From: Cryomorpha ignava
Lineage (GTDB): Bacteria > Bacteroidota > Bacteroidia > Flavobacteriales_D > Cryomorphaceae
Direction of reading: 5' to 3'
DNA: 64,000 nucleotides
NCBI RefSeq assembly: GCF_010686655.1
Contig: NZ_JAAGVY010000018.1
Location: 18,387 to 82,386, forward strand
The notes beneath the pieces were generated by a model, which saw only the letters and a program-made list of their open reading frames with translations, was not told where the DNA came from and made no database searches. Numbering within the stretch: position 1 is the first letter of the stretch; every line of letters begins with the position of its first letter. The translations under genes and the position numbers were made by a program. This document shows, in pieces, positions 9,625-17,778 of this stretch.

Positions 9625-10014
9625 ATGTCTTCAATTTTTACCAAAATCCTCTCAGGTGAAATCCCTTCTCATAAAGTAGCAGAGAATGACAAGTTTTTGG
9701 CCTTTTTGGATATTAGCCCCTTGGCAAAAGGTCATGTACTGGTTATTCCAAAGGAAGAGATAAATTATATTTTTGATATTCCTGACGAACTTTTAGGTGA
9801 GCTGATGGTCTTTGCAAAGGGCGTTGCGAAGAAAATGGAGAAAGTTGTGCAGTGCGAGCGGATTGGTGTAACCGTTATAGGATTAGAAGTCCCACACGCG
9901 CATGTACACTTAATTCCAATCAACTCGGTAAGCGATATGAACTTTGCCAAGCCTAAATTAAGCATTGAGGCTGATGAGCTGGCAGAGATTGCAGCAAAAA
10001 TCAGAAATGCGTGA
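9625..10014 (+). CDS. HIT-family nucleotide-binding protein
   Basis: 129 residues with the histidine-triad signature H91-A-H93-V-H95-LIP and the N-terminal IFTKILSGEIPSHKV typical of Hint/PKCI-type HIT proteins. These hydrolyse purine nucleoside phosphoramidates or AMP conjugates; the physiological substrate is unknown. The ATG comes 1 base after the greA stop, a pairing that suggests co-transcription. The downstream ruvC gene is convergent, ending 2 bases away. Confidence 0.92.
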   Translation: MSSIFTKILSGEIPSHKVAENDKFLAFLDISPLAKGHVLVIPKEEINYIFDIPDELLGELMVFAKGVAKKMEKVVQCERIGVTVIGLEVPHAHVHLIPINSVSDMNFAKPKLSIEADELAEIAAKIRNA

Positions 10015-10016
10015 GA

Positions 10017-10568
10017 TTAACTTATCTTACGTTTTGGATTCTGACTTAAAAATGCCTTCCACGAACCGGCCGATCCACTGGTCTTAGCCCCACCTTGGAA
10101 ATAATGGCATATAGCTGCCGCTAATCCATCAGAAGCATCCAGAAACTCCGGAAGGTCTTTCATGCTTAGCAAAGATTGAATCATCTTAGCAACCTGCTCT
10201 TTGCTGGCATTACCATTGCCGGTTACAGCTTGTTTTATTTTGCGCGGAGCATATTCTGTATAAGGAATTTCGCGGCTTAATGCTGCCGCAATCGAAACCC
10301 CCTGTGCGCGACCCAGCTTGAGCATTGACTGAACGTTTTTACCAAAAAATGGCGCTTCAATTGACAATTCATCAGGATTGTACTGATCAATTAAGCTGAT
10401 TACCCTGTCATAAATTATTTTTAGGCGCAATGCATGGTCAGCGTATTTGCTCAGCTTTATTACCCCTTGAGTTATCAAAGTCATTTTATTAGACTTGCAA
10501 AGTATTATGCCGTAACCCATAACTGAAGTCCCGGGATCAATTCCTAAAATGATGCGTTCTGCCGACAA
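10017..10568 (-). CDS. ruvC: Crossover junction endodeoxyribonuclease RuvC
   Basis: 183 residues. RuvC resolves Holliday junctions by paired nicks, together with RuvAB. All four acidic active-site residues are present: D11 in ILGIDPG, E71 in [10 protein letters not shown], and D144 and D147 in [10 protein letters not shown]. The C-terminal ~20 residues are basic, as in other family members. It is transcribed towards the HIT gene, with 2 bases between the stops, and diverges from the next membrane-protein gene across 20 bp. Confidence 0.95.
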   Translation of the reverse strand: MSAERIILGIDPGTSVMGYGIILCKSNKMTLITQGVIKLSKYADHALRLKIIYDRVISLIDQYNPDELSIEAPFFGKNVQSMLKLGRAQGVSIAAALSREIPYTEYAPRKIKQAVTGNGNASKEQVAKMIQSLLSMKDLPEFLDASDGLAAAICHYFQGGAKTSGSAGSWKAFLSQNPKRKIS

Positions 10569-10588
10569 TATTTTACCTTTAGCCTCAA

Positions 10589-11530
10589 ATGTATAAAACT
10601 GTTTCTACAGCGCTGCAAAGTAAACAAGTTAAGCTGGTAATTCCCGCTATTATTTTGGGAACTCTGGCTTACGTATTTTGGCGGAATATAAGCTCTTTTG
10701 AGATTTTTTCGTGGCAGCTCCTTCGCGATCATGCCACAGTGCTTATACTTATCACATCACTTACCTTTGTAAATCTATATTTCGAAATGCGAAAGTGGAC
10801 TGCATTGATTAATTCGCCTGTGGTAAAACCAAAAACGGCATTTACAGGTATTCTTTTAGGAATGTGTTCGGGATTTGTAACGCCAAACAGGCTCGGTGAG
10901 TTTGCGGGGCGATCTGCGGCTCTCCCAAAAGCGGCGCGCAAAAAGGGTGCTCTAATGACTTTTGCAGGTTCAGGTATTCAGGGCGCCGTTACACTTTTAG
11001 CCGGAGCGATCGGTTTCATTTTTTATCCAATTCTTCCTCAAATAGCTTCTTTAGCAAAGCTATGGCCTCAGGTTTTTTATATCGTAATCGCCTCTATTGC
11101 CTTGGCAGCTCTATTCCTTTGGTTTAAAAAGCCGCTTAAACCCCATATCGCAATTGTGCTGAAGCATCTTAAATCTATAAAGACGCCTATCTTAATTAAA
11201 GCCTGGTTTTGGGCAATTGGCAGATACGCCATTTTCAGTACTCAGTTTGTCCTGGCCTTGTACTGCGTAGGATTTACCAGCGATATATGGATGTGCTATA
11301 CCGGTGTTTTTCTGCTTTATTTCTGCCAGAGTTATTTGCCTTTTACAGCCATGGGCGAACTGGGAATTCGCGAGGTTCTTGCTATTTTTATTTTTGGTGC
11401 GTTTTTACCTGAACCTATGCTCGCTGCCGTCGCTTCTTTAATCGTATGGGTGGCGAATATTGGAATTCCGGTTTTAATGGGACTCTTGAAAATGAAACTT
11501 ACTAAGACCAGGCTTATTGGAATCAGCTGA
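10589..11530 (+). CDS. Integral membrane protein of the LPG synthase TM-region/UPF0104 family
   Basis: 313 residues with about eight hydrophobic segments and the family pattern [17 protein letters not shown] followed by GxxLxxxAG-like segments and [19 protein letters not shown]. The family (membrane part of lysylphosphatidylglycerol synthase) moves or binds lipids, or accompanies glycosyltransferases. There is no C-terminal aminoacyl-transferase domain, so it is not a full MprF. Its last 14 bases overlap the glycosyltransferase gene, so the two probably act together on a lipid-linked sugar; that is inference from context. Confidence 0.8.
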   Translation: MYKTVSTALQSKQVKLVIPAIILGTLAYVFWRNISSFEIFSWQLLRDHATVLILITSLTFVNLYFEMRKWTALINSPVVKPKTAFTGILLGMCSGFVTPNRLGEFAGRSAALPKAARKKGALMTFAGSGIQGAVTLLAGAIGFIFYPILPQIASLAKLWPQVFYIVIASIALAALFLWFKKPLKPHIAIVLKHLKSIKTPILIKAWFWAIGRYAIFSTQFVLALYCVGFTSDIWMCYTGVFLLYFCQSYLPFTAMGELGIREVLAIFIFGAFLPEPMLAAVASLIVWVANIGIPVLMGLLKMKLTKTRLIGIS

Positions 11531-12620
11531 TCTTTATGGATTGGCGTTTTTTCTAATCGCCGGCATTTTTGTGAGTATTCTGATTTTCCTACTATTTCAT
11601 GGATGTCGCTCAAAGGAAATTCCCAGTGATAAATTAAACGGGCTTACCATTCTCATACCTTTTAAAAATGAAAAGGCCGTTTTGCCCCATCTGATCAAGC
11701 AATTGACCACTAAATTAAAGCTAAATCCAACCGTTTGCGTTTGGCTTTTAAACGATCATTCTACAGATTTGTCTGCTACCGATTTGGAAAAGCTAGAACT
11801 CCCTGCTCAAATAAAACTTTTCCCGCCTATTAAAGGGGTTACCGGAAAAAAAGCTGTTTGGAGAGAAGCAATAAAGCGTGTAGAAACAGAGTGGGTACTC
11901 ATAATGGATGCTGATACCGAGCCGTCGGAATTGTTGTTTACTAGTGGGGTTAGGTTGATTCCAAAAGGAGCGAAATGTCTGCTTATACCAATTATACCGT
12001 CAAAAAGAATGGGTGCAATAGCGTCGTTTTTTGATCTGGATTTTTTGAGTTTGCACTTTGCAGGTCTCGCTTCCGCGAAAGCGAACAAACCACTTCTCGC
12101 AAATGCCGCTTGCATGTTGATGCAACGCGAGGCATTTCTGAAAAGCGCTAAAGAGCGCAATGACTGGTCAGAGCCTGGGGGAGATGATGTATTTGCGATG
12201 TTTGCAATTGCCAAAATGTTTGGCGCAAACTCTATTACTACGGTGCAGAATGCGAGTTTATTTACCAAAGTACATTTTCCGAAACAGGCTGCATCCCTGT
12301 GGTATCAGCGTTTGCGATGGATTTCGAAAACCGGAAAAATAAAAAATGCTTGGTTTCAATTTATAGCATGGACGGTTCTTTTTGCCCAGATTCTGTTTTT
12401 AATTGGCTTATTCTTTCTTTTTAAATCAATGGCTGGGTTTCTTACATTAGTTGCCGCTGCGATGATTATTATTGCAGAAATCGTTTATCTCGCTCTTATT
12501 TCCGCAAAATTGAAAAGACGGGATTTGTGGCCTTATATTTTGCCGGCAATATTTATTTATCCTTTTTATCTTTTGGCTCTCGTTATTTTCGGCACTTTTG
12601 CCAAACCAAAATGGAAATAG
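11517..12620 (+). CDS. Membrane-anchored family 2 glycosyltransferase
   Basis: 367 residues. A GT-A fold is shown by LTILIPFKNEKAVLP (about residue 43), VLIMDADTEPS with the DxD metal site, WSEPGGDDVFAMF, and the QxxRW motif as QRLRWISKTG. One membrane segment lies at the N-terminus (about 8-28) and three at the C-terminus, the layout of processive or membrane GT2 enzymes acting on lipid acceptors. The only plausible start in frame is TTG at 11517, because a stop lies at 11493 and the next Met is inside the catalytic domain. It overlaps the preceding gene by 14 bases and the following permease by 10 bases. Donor and acceptor are unknown. Confidence 0.82.
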   Translation: MESADLYGLAFFLIAGIFVSILIFLLFHGCRSKEIPSDKLNGLTILIPFKNEKAVLPHLIKQLTTKLKLNPTVCVWLLNDHSTDLSATDLEKLELPAQIKLFPPIKGVTGKKAVWREAIKRVETEWVLIMDADTEPSELLFTSGVRLIPKGAKCLLIPIIPSKRMGAIASFFDLDFLSLHFAGLASAKANKPLLANAACMLMQREAFLKSAKERNDWSEPGGDDVFAMFAIAKMFGANSITTVQNASLFTKVHFPKQAASLWYQRLRWISKTGKIKNAWFQFIAWTVLFAQILFLIGLFFLFKSMAGFLTLVAAAMIIIAEIVYLALISAKLKRRDLWPYILPAIFIYPFYLLALVIFGTFAKPKWK

Positions 12621-13828
12621 ATTCAAAAGAAAACATTTCGCCGTCGAGGCTGGCATGGTTGCGCTTTAAGCAAAACCGAATGGCCGTTGCGGGGCTCTAT
12701 ATTCTTGCTATGGCAACACTTATTGCCATTCTGGGTGGAGCCATAAGACCAGATTCTACCAAAAATGCCAATAGTCAACAGGTATCACTTGCAAAAAAGG
12801 GAATTAACTTTTCAGTGAAAACACTCCAGGTGCGCAAAAACGCCGAAGTTGCGAATGAGGGTTTCCTCAAACAATTTTTCTTTGGAGGAAAAGAAAACCC
12901 GCACCGCATCATTCCGATTCATTCCTATTCTTTTTCGGGCGACTCTATTTCGGGATATATTTATGGGGGCACAGACCAGGCGAGGGGAGAGCCTTTTGCC
13001 TTTAATTTGCTCGATGTTGTAGAACCTATCGACATCGCAACCCTAAACCAGCGCGGCGAAGAAATCTTTGCAAATTCAGTATCAGGCGAAAGGATTTCAG
13101 CAACAAGAAGCCATCTCGAAAGCGAAATTCTTACAAACAACCTGAGCACCACACGCTATTTGTTCGGCACGGATAAGTTTGGTCGCGATATGCTTAGCCG
13201 ACTAATGGCTGGAACGATTGTATCTCTTTCGGTGGGGCTCATTTCGGTTTTGATATCGCTCCTGCTTGGAATTTCACTGGGCGCCATTGCCGGATATTTT
13301 GGTGGTTGGATTGATGATTTTATTACATGGATAATTAACGTGGTATGGTCTATCCCCACTTTATTGCTCGTTATCGCCATTACATTCGCACTTGGAAAAG
13401 GGTTTGTACAGGTGTTTATAGCAGTAGGTCTCACCATGTGGGTTGAAGTGGCAAGGGTGGTGCGCGGACAGGTGCTTTCGCTAAAAAACATGGAGTATAT
13501 TGAGGCTTCCAGAGCATTGGGATACAGCACTTTTAGAATTATTTCCCGACATATAATACCCAATATCATGGGGCCGGTAATCGTAATTTCTGCTGCTAAT
13601 TTCGCATCGGCAATACTGCTTGAAGCTGGTTTGAGCTTTTTGGGAATCGGCGCACAAATTCCAATGGCCTCGTGGGGACAGATGATAAAAGATCATTACG
13701 CATATATTACCACCGATATGGCTTATCTGGCCATTTTACCGGGTCTCTGTATTTCTTTGCTCGTATTGGCTTTTATGCTGATAGGCAATGGCTTGCGCGA
13801 CAGCCTCGATACACGATTTACGGCTTAA
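12611..13828 (+). CDS. Orphan OppC/DppC-type ABC transporter permease
   Basis: 405 residues from ATG 12611, whose first ten bases overlap the end of the glycosyltransferase. A longer reading from 12527 would lie wholly inside that gene and is rejected. Domains: a cytoplasmic start with RLAWLRFKQNRMAVAG, TM1 at about 24-46, an unusually large extracytoplasmic insertion of about 140 residues, then the standard permease core beginning LFGTDKFGRDMLSRLMAG. The EAA loop (EASRALGYSTFRIISRHIIP), which contacts the ATPase, is intact. The family forms peptide or nickel importers with a second permease, two ATPases and a binding protein; none of these is in the window, so the partners must be elsewhere. 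Confidence 0.85.
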   Translation: MEIDSKENISPSRLAWLRFKQNRMAVAGLYILAMATLIAILGGAIRPDSTKNANSQQVSLAKKGINFSVKTLQVRKNAEVANEGFLKQFFFGGKENPHRIIPIHSYSFSGDSISGYIYGGTDQARGEPFAFNLLDVVEPIDIATLNQRGEEIFANSVSGERISATRSHLESEILTNNLSTTRYLFGTDKFGRDMLSRLMAGTIVSLSVGLISVLISLLLGISLGAIAGYFGGWIDDFITWIINVVWSIPTLLLVIAITFALGKGFVQVFIAVGLTMWVEVARVVRGQVLSLKNMEYIEASRALGYSTFRIISRHIIPNIMGPVIVISAANFASAILLEAGLSFLGIGAQIPMASWGQMIKDHYAYITTDMAYLAILPGLCISLLVLAFMLIGNGLRDSLDTRFTA

Positions 13829-15213
13829 AAAAACAGAAGCGCGGTAAGAAATATTACAGACCCGATTATCATAAAGAAAAGGGTATAGGGCAGAATATCG
13901 CGCGCGCGCAAACCTGTAATTGATAAAAGTGGTAGCGCCCAAAAGGGTTGGATCATATTCGTAATCTGATCGCCGTAGGCCATGGCGAGAATGCTCTTGC
14001 CGAGAGGTAAGCCCAATTTTGTTGAGGCCTCTACAATGATAGGCCCCTGCACCATCCATTGCCCGCCACCACTGGGAACGAGAATATTGATAAAACCAGC
14101 GCTGAAAAAGGTGAAAATCGGATAAGTACGAGCTGTTGAAATGGATACAAAGAATTCAGAAATTCCCGATACAATTCCCGAGTGTTGCATTACACCCATA
14201 ATTCCAAAATACAGAGGAAACTGAATTAAAATTCCGGCAGCTCCTGTAATTGCCTCGCCTACCGCTTCTGCAAATTTCGATAAACTGCCGTGTCCGATTA
14301 ATCCAAACGCGAGAAAAATAAGATTTAGAAAATTGGGATCTACAAAGTTGGCATTTCCGTTCACAATAGAATTGGTGGCTACAATTGCAGCGGCCATTAA
14401 TGCGAGAAAACCCAGAAATAAGGCGGGAAATTGATAATCATCAAACCGTTCAGCCCATCCTGATTTCATTCCGGTCTCGGCGGTGGAATGAAAACGCTTG
14501 AGCTGATAAGGAGCTGGCACGGCGTTTTTGCCGAGAGCATAAGCACTAAAGGGCAAAATAATTACAAGTGCCAGTGCCACGCTTATGTTCATTGGTGAAA
14601 AAACAGTTTCTGAAAAACCCACAATATCGGGCAACACAATTCCGGCGAATGCAGCATTGCCCTGCATTAAATTAGTAAGGTGTCCGCTTTCAGCCACTTT
14701 AATAAGCGAGCTTCCCGATATTCCGCCATGAAAGACCATTAAACCCACGTATCCGCTCGCGGCAATAAGCGGATAGTTGATTCTAAATCCTTTTTTGGTG
14801 GCGTACTCGGCGACTTTTCGGGCGAAAATTGCACCGAAAATTAAAGCCAACCCCCAATTTAAAAGTCCCAGTATAACGCTGAACGCTGTAACTATGGCGG
14901 CAGCCCGAGCTGTAGTTGTGCAGTAACTCGCGGCTTTTTCAATAAGGAGGCTCGCCGATTTTGTAAGCGCCAATACATGCCCCAATACTAAGATGAGAAT
15001 CATTTGGTATGCAAAAACCAAAAATGGGCCATTCCAAATACCCCGATACCAATATACGAGTATATCAACACCATGATTTAAGAAACCCTGGTCTGTAGGT
15101 TTGAAAAAAAGAAAGGCTACCAGAAGCACAAAAAATGTGAGCCCAACGGCCAGAGTAAACGGGCTGGGCAACACATTGTGAAAAAGTCGTTCAAACTTTT
15201 GAGAGAACGACAT
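13825..15213 (-). CDS. Short-chain fatty acid transporter, AtoE family
   Basis: 462 residues with about 12 hydrophobic segments. Recognisable family pieces include FTLAVGLTFFVLL, LLNWGLALIFGAIFARKVA, HGGISGSSLIKVAESGH and FINILVPSGGGQWMVQGPI. AtoE-type carriers take up acetoacetate and other short-chain fatty acids. It stands alone; the 3' end overlaps the convergent permease gene by 4 bases, so the two transcripts must overlap. Confidence 0.85.
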   Translation of the reverse strand: MSFSQKFERLFHNVLPSPFTLAVGLTFFVLLVAFLFFKPTDQGFLNHGVDILVYWYRGIWNGPFLVFAYQMILILVLGHVLALTKSASLLIEKAASYCTTTARAAAIVTAFSVILGLLNWGLALIFGAIFARKVAEYATKKGFRINYPLIAASGYVGLMVFHGGISGSSLIKVAESGHLTNLMQGNAAFAGIVLPDIVGFSETVFSPMNISVALALVIILPFSAYALGKNAVPAPYQLKRFHSTAETGMKSGWAERFDDYQFPALFLGFLALMAAAIVATNSIVNGNANFVDPNFLNLIFLAFGLIGHGSLSKFAEAVGEAITGAAGILIQFPLYFGIMGVMQHSGIVSGISEFFVSISTARTYPIFTFFSAGFINILVPSGGGQWMVQGPIIVEASTKLGLPLGKSILAMAYGDQITNMIQPFWALPLLSITGLRARDILPYTLFFMIIGSVIFLTALLFF

Positions 15214-15235
15214 TTAGGCAAAAATCAGATTCAGA

Positions 15236-15610
15236 TTAAAACGGCAAATCATCGCTGTCATCGTTGTTTCCAGCATGAGCAGGCTCCTGCGTAGGCAACG
15301 GTGGCAGATTATTAGCTGCAGATTCTTGTGAAACTTTCTCTAAGCGCCACGCATCCAGAGAAACAAAAAACTTGGTTTCGTTTGTTTTTGGATTTTCCCA
15401 TCTTCTTCCGCGAAGGTTAAAGTTTACTTTTATCTCATCGCCAATATTGTAGGCTTCAATCAGGTCGCATTTATCCTGAACCAATTGAAACATAATTTCT
15501 TGCGGGTACTGACTTCCATCATCTGAAATTACAAACTCGCGTTTTTTGAAAGAATCTGTGATTTGCTCTGCGTCATTTTTTACAATGAGCTTTCCATTAA
15601 TTGTAAACAT
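15236..15610 (-). CDS. DUF3127 domain protein with SSB-like acidic tail
   Basis: 124 residues. The domain (about residues 1-95) is a small beta-rich fold typical of Bacteroidota: LIVKNDAEQITDSFKKREFVI, then EIMFQLVQDKCDLIEAYNIGDEIKVNFNLRGRRW. A Pro-rich, low-complexity linker leads to the end HAGNNDDSDDLPF. The spacing and the DDLPF tip resemble the C-terminal peptide of single-stranded DNA-binding protein (DDDIPF). The family is believed to be OB-fold-like, so a nucleic-acid role is plausible but unproven. It lies 22 bp from the start of the AtoE-like gene and 13 bp after the flavin reductase, on the same strand, so an operon is likely. Confidence 0.8.
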   Translation of the reverse strand: MFTINGKLIVKNDAEQITDSFKKREFVISDDGSQYPQEIMFQLVQDKCDLIEAYNIGDEIKVNFNLRGRRWENPKTNETKFFVSLDAWRLEKVSQESAANNLPPLPTQEPAHAGNNDDSDDLPF

Positions 15611-15623
15611 AATGTCTTGATTT

Positions 15624-16517
15624 TTAATTGTTAAAACTTAATAAGGTCATCCAGGCTTCATCTATTTTACCACCTGTAATTAATTCTTTTGCTTTATTGT
15701 GAAGCACTGCTTCGAGCGTATTTGGATCATCTTCATTATCAACAAAACACTGGCTCAATTCAGTGAGTCGATATTCATTTACATCGGTCTCATTTGGCAA
15801 TTCTTCAACATTTCCGAGCTGGCCGAGGTCATTACCGCTCAAGATACTACTATTTTTTATGTCTTCAGGTATTTTATCTACACCAATTCCTGATTTGGAG
15901 ATTGGCTTGACAACCTGAAAAAGAGCGTTGCCATTTGCGCGGCAATAATAAGCGCCACCCATACGCCCCACCAGGTCTATTTTTTCCTGATCTACATGTA
16001 GGTTTTCATCTAGCAAATTTGCTCTCACATGCACTTTTACCACTTCGCAAATTACCAGGTTTCCCGCGCCACCTTCTGTTCCCAATTCTACCACTTCTTT
16101 TACCACACATTCAAATTGTGCCGGCGATTCCTTTACTCTAAAAGGTTTTACCTTTTCGGAAGGGAGCATTGTAAACCCTGCTTTTTCAAATTCGTTAACC
16201 CCTTTTGGGTAAGCCGTACTTGCAAGGGAGGTTTGCTGAACCATCGCAAAATCGACGATATTAATAACCACCTCTTTATGCACTTTTACGTTTTGATACG
16301 TATGCTTTGTAGAATTGTCTATTCCGCTTCGCGCCGGCGAAAAAATCAAAATCGGCGGGTTGGCACTAAACATATTAAAGAAGCTGAAAGGTGCAAGGTT
16401 TGGTTTTCCATTTTCATCAATTGTACTGGCAAAAGCGATAGGTCTGGGGCCAATAACGCCCAGCATTAAGCCATGCAATTTAGATACAGAAATGTCAGAC
16501 GGATTGAAACTTTGCAT
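15624..16517 (-). CDS. Flavin reductase-like FMN-binding protein
   Basis: 297 residues. The split-barrel FMN-binding domain occupies about residues 12-200: GVIGPRPIAFASTIDENGKPNLAPFSFFNMFSANPP is the typical start, with the phosphate-binding S/T-rich turn. The C-terminal ~90 residues are a Bacteroidota extension with no motif I recognise. Such proteins reduce free flavin with NAD(P)H or act as flavoprotein oxidoreductases; the substrate is not evident. A TACCTTTG -7 element lies 18 bases upstream. Confidence 0.82.
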   Translation of the reverse strand: MQSFNPSDISVSKLHGLMLGVIGPRPIAFASTIDENGKPNLAPFSFFNMFSANPPILIFSPARSGIDNSTKHTYQNVKVHKEVVINIVDFAMVQQTSLASTAYPKGVNEFEKAGFTMLPSEKVKPFRVKESPAQFECVVKEVVELGTEGGAGNLVICEVVKVHVRANLLDENLHVDQEKIDLVGRMGGAYYCRANGNALFQVVKPISKSGIGVDKIPEDIKNSSILSGNDLGQLGNVEELPNETDVNEYRLTELSQCFVDNEDDPNTLEAVLHNKAKELITGGKIDEAWMTLLSFNN

Positions 16518-16534
16518 TAAAAGTGGATTTCCTG

Positions 16535-16542
16535 CAAAGGTA
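16535..16542 (-). promoter_or_regulatory. -7 element TACCTTTG upstream of the flavin reductase
   Basis: On the minus strand this is an exact TAnnTTTG match; it predicts a leader of about 11 bases before the ATG at 16517. Confidence 0.55.
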
Positions 16543-16666
16543 AAAACTTTAGAATCTTAATCAGTGCTCAAGCGGTTTTGATTGCCTCTATTGTGGAAAA
16601 GTTATTTGTTTTTAGGAATGCAAATATTTTCACTTAGTGAATTATGCTGATGGCTCAAAAAAATAA

Positions 16667-16697
16667 TTTTGAGAATAACATTATCTCATTATCTTTG
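16667..16697 (+). promoter_or_regulatory. Promoter of tRNA-Leu
   Basis: A TTTTG -33 element (16667-16671) lies 18 bases before TATCTTTG (16690-16697), a good Bacteroidota vegetative promoter. The tRNA begins 26 bases after the -7 element. Confidence 0.75.
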
Positions 16698-16722
16698 CCC
16701 TCGCTTTCAAAAATCACCTATT

Positions 16723-16804
16723 GCGGATGTGATGAAATTGGTAGACATGCCAGACTTAGGATCTGGTGCCGTGAGGTGTGTGGGTTCGAGTCCCTCCATC
16801 CGCA
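16723..16804 (+). tRNA. tRNA-Leu (anticodon UAG)
   Basis: 82 bases. Acceptor stem GCGGATG/CATCCGC, a long variable arm as in class II tRNAs, and T-arm GGGTTCGAGTCCC. The anticodon stem CCAGA/TCTGG holds the loop CTTAGGA, giving anticodon TAG (16757-16759). The 3' CCA is not encoded; A16804 is the discriminator base. It is followed at once by a strong terminator. Confidence 0.95.
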
Positions 16805-16806
16805 CT

Positions 16807-16831
16807 AAAAGCCCCAAATTGGGGCTTTTTT
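16807..16831 (+). terminator. Terminator of tRNA-Leu
   Basis: AAAAGCCCC and GGGGCTTTT form a 9-bp stem around AAATT, followed by a T-run. Part of this hairpin recurs exactly at 17660-17688. Confidence 0.9.
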
Positions 16832-16840
16832 CATTTATAG
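16812..16840 (+). repeat. Direct repeat, left copy, flanking msrA
   Basis: 29 bases identical to 17660-17688. It comprises the 3' part of the tRNA-Leu terminator hairpin and the following TCATTTATAG. The distance between copies is 848 bp and msrA is the only gene between them. Confidence 0.9.
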
Positions 16841-16916
16841 TCATTTCTTGTTGTATTTTTGTACCAGATGTTTTAAGAATTGCGCAACAAGTAAACTAAC
16901 CGCTTAAAAGGAGTAA

Positions 16917-17411
16917 ATGAAAAATTATAAAAAGGCATATATTGCGGGAGGATGTTTTTGGGGGGTGGAAGACTTATTTAGAGTTAGACCGGGAATAAAA
17001 GATACGGAAGTTGGCTACCTGGGTGGAGACAATGAAAATCCCACCTATAGAAATCATCCGGGACACGCGGAAGGGATTGAGCTCACTTATGACCCGAATG
17101 AAACCTCCTTCAATATCATATTAGACTATTTCTTTAGAATTCACGATCCATCTACAGTAGATAGGCAAGGAAATGATAGAGGGTCAAGTTATAGGTCTGC
17201 CATATTTTTTCAGAATCAAGATGAAAAAAGGGATGCAAAAAAGATGATAGAGATCGTTGATGACTCTAGGAAATGGGAAGGTAAAGTTGTAACCACATTA
17301 GAGCCATTCACAAAATTTTGGCCTGCAGAGCCAGAGCATCAAGATTATTTGGTCAAACAACCTAACGGTTATACCTGTCATTTTGAGAGGTTTGAAGAAA
17401 GCTTTGTTTAG
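16917..17411 (+). CDS. msrA: Peptide methionine sulfoxide reductase MsrA
   Basis: 164 residues. MsrA reduces methionine-S-sulfoxide in proteins. The catalytic motif GGCFWG is at residues 11-16 with nucleophile C13; the C-terminal NGYTCHFER carries a second Cys (C154) that may resolve the disulfide. There is no signal peptide, so it acts in the cytoplasm. The ATG is preceded by AAAAGGAG at 16906-16913, a Shine-Dalgarno motif unlike the leaders of neighbouring genes. It lies between 29-bp direct repeats next to tRNA-Leu, which suggests insertion or duplication at this site. Confidence 0.93.
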   Translation: MKNYKKAYIAGGCFWGVEDLFRVRPGIKDTEVGYLGGDNENPTYRNHPGHAEGIELTYDPNETSFNIILDYFFRIHDPSTVDRQGNDRGSSYRSAIFFQNQDEKRDAKKMIEIVDDSRKWEGKVVTTLEPFTKFWPAEPEHQDYLVKQPNGYTCHFERFEESFV

Positions 17412-17723
17412 GGGGCGTCACTGCGCTTTTATTGAAATTTTAGCTCTTGTAAAAAAGAAACTTATGACTGCTTTTGATTAATCCAGATTTGGTCCGACTT
17501 GTACTTAGTGCTAGGATTGGGCAATAAAAATGGCTGCTGCCTGAACCAGTAATGAAAGTTTTTTTCAAAAATAAAGGCATAAGTTAGTTAGATATCAGTC
17601 CTTGTGTTGAACTCAGAATTAATTTGCGCCCTTATTTTCAAAAGTCAAATTATAAAAATCCCCAAATTGGGGCTTTTTTCATTTATAGGCTTTTTGTACT
17701 AGCCTAGTTTCGTAACAAATACG
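17412..17723. other. Intergenic region between msrA and tig
   Basis: No gene is visible. At 17619-17645 there is a diverged copy of the tRNA-Leu promoter region (TTTGC..CC..TTTCAAAA.TCA), followed directly by a second copy of the tRNA-Leu terminator without any tRNA between. This is what a duplicated tRNA cassette that lost its tRNA would look like. Confidence 0.6.
17660..17688 (+). repeat. Direct repeat, right copy, flanking msrA
   Basis: Exact 29-base copy of 16812-16840. The hairpin part CCCC-AAATT-GGGG with T-run may still terminate msrA transcripts, although a T/C mismatch weakens the lower stem relative to the left copy. Confidence 0.9.
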
Positions 17724-17731
17724 TATATTTG
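17724..17731 (+). promoter_or_regulatory. -7 element TATATTTG upstream of tig
   Basis: Exact TAnnTTTG match, 47 bases before the tig ATG; the predicted leader is about 40 bases. Confidence 0.6.
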
Positions 17732-17778
17732 CATCCCAAAATAAAAAGGAAATTTCAAAGCCTTAACTACTTGTTAAT

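Noticed and set aside
12527..12610. Upstream start of the OppC-type permease
   Set aside because: It is a shadow frame within the glycosyltransferase; MEIDSKENISPSRLAW at 12611 is the expected start.
13825..13828. Frameshift or assembly error at the overlap of the permease and AtoE-like genes
   Set aside because: Both proteins are full length with normal ends; a 4-base convergent overlap is acceptable.
16669..16899. Plus-strand frame across tRNA-Leu
   Set aside because: It translates the tRNA, its promoter and its terminator.
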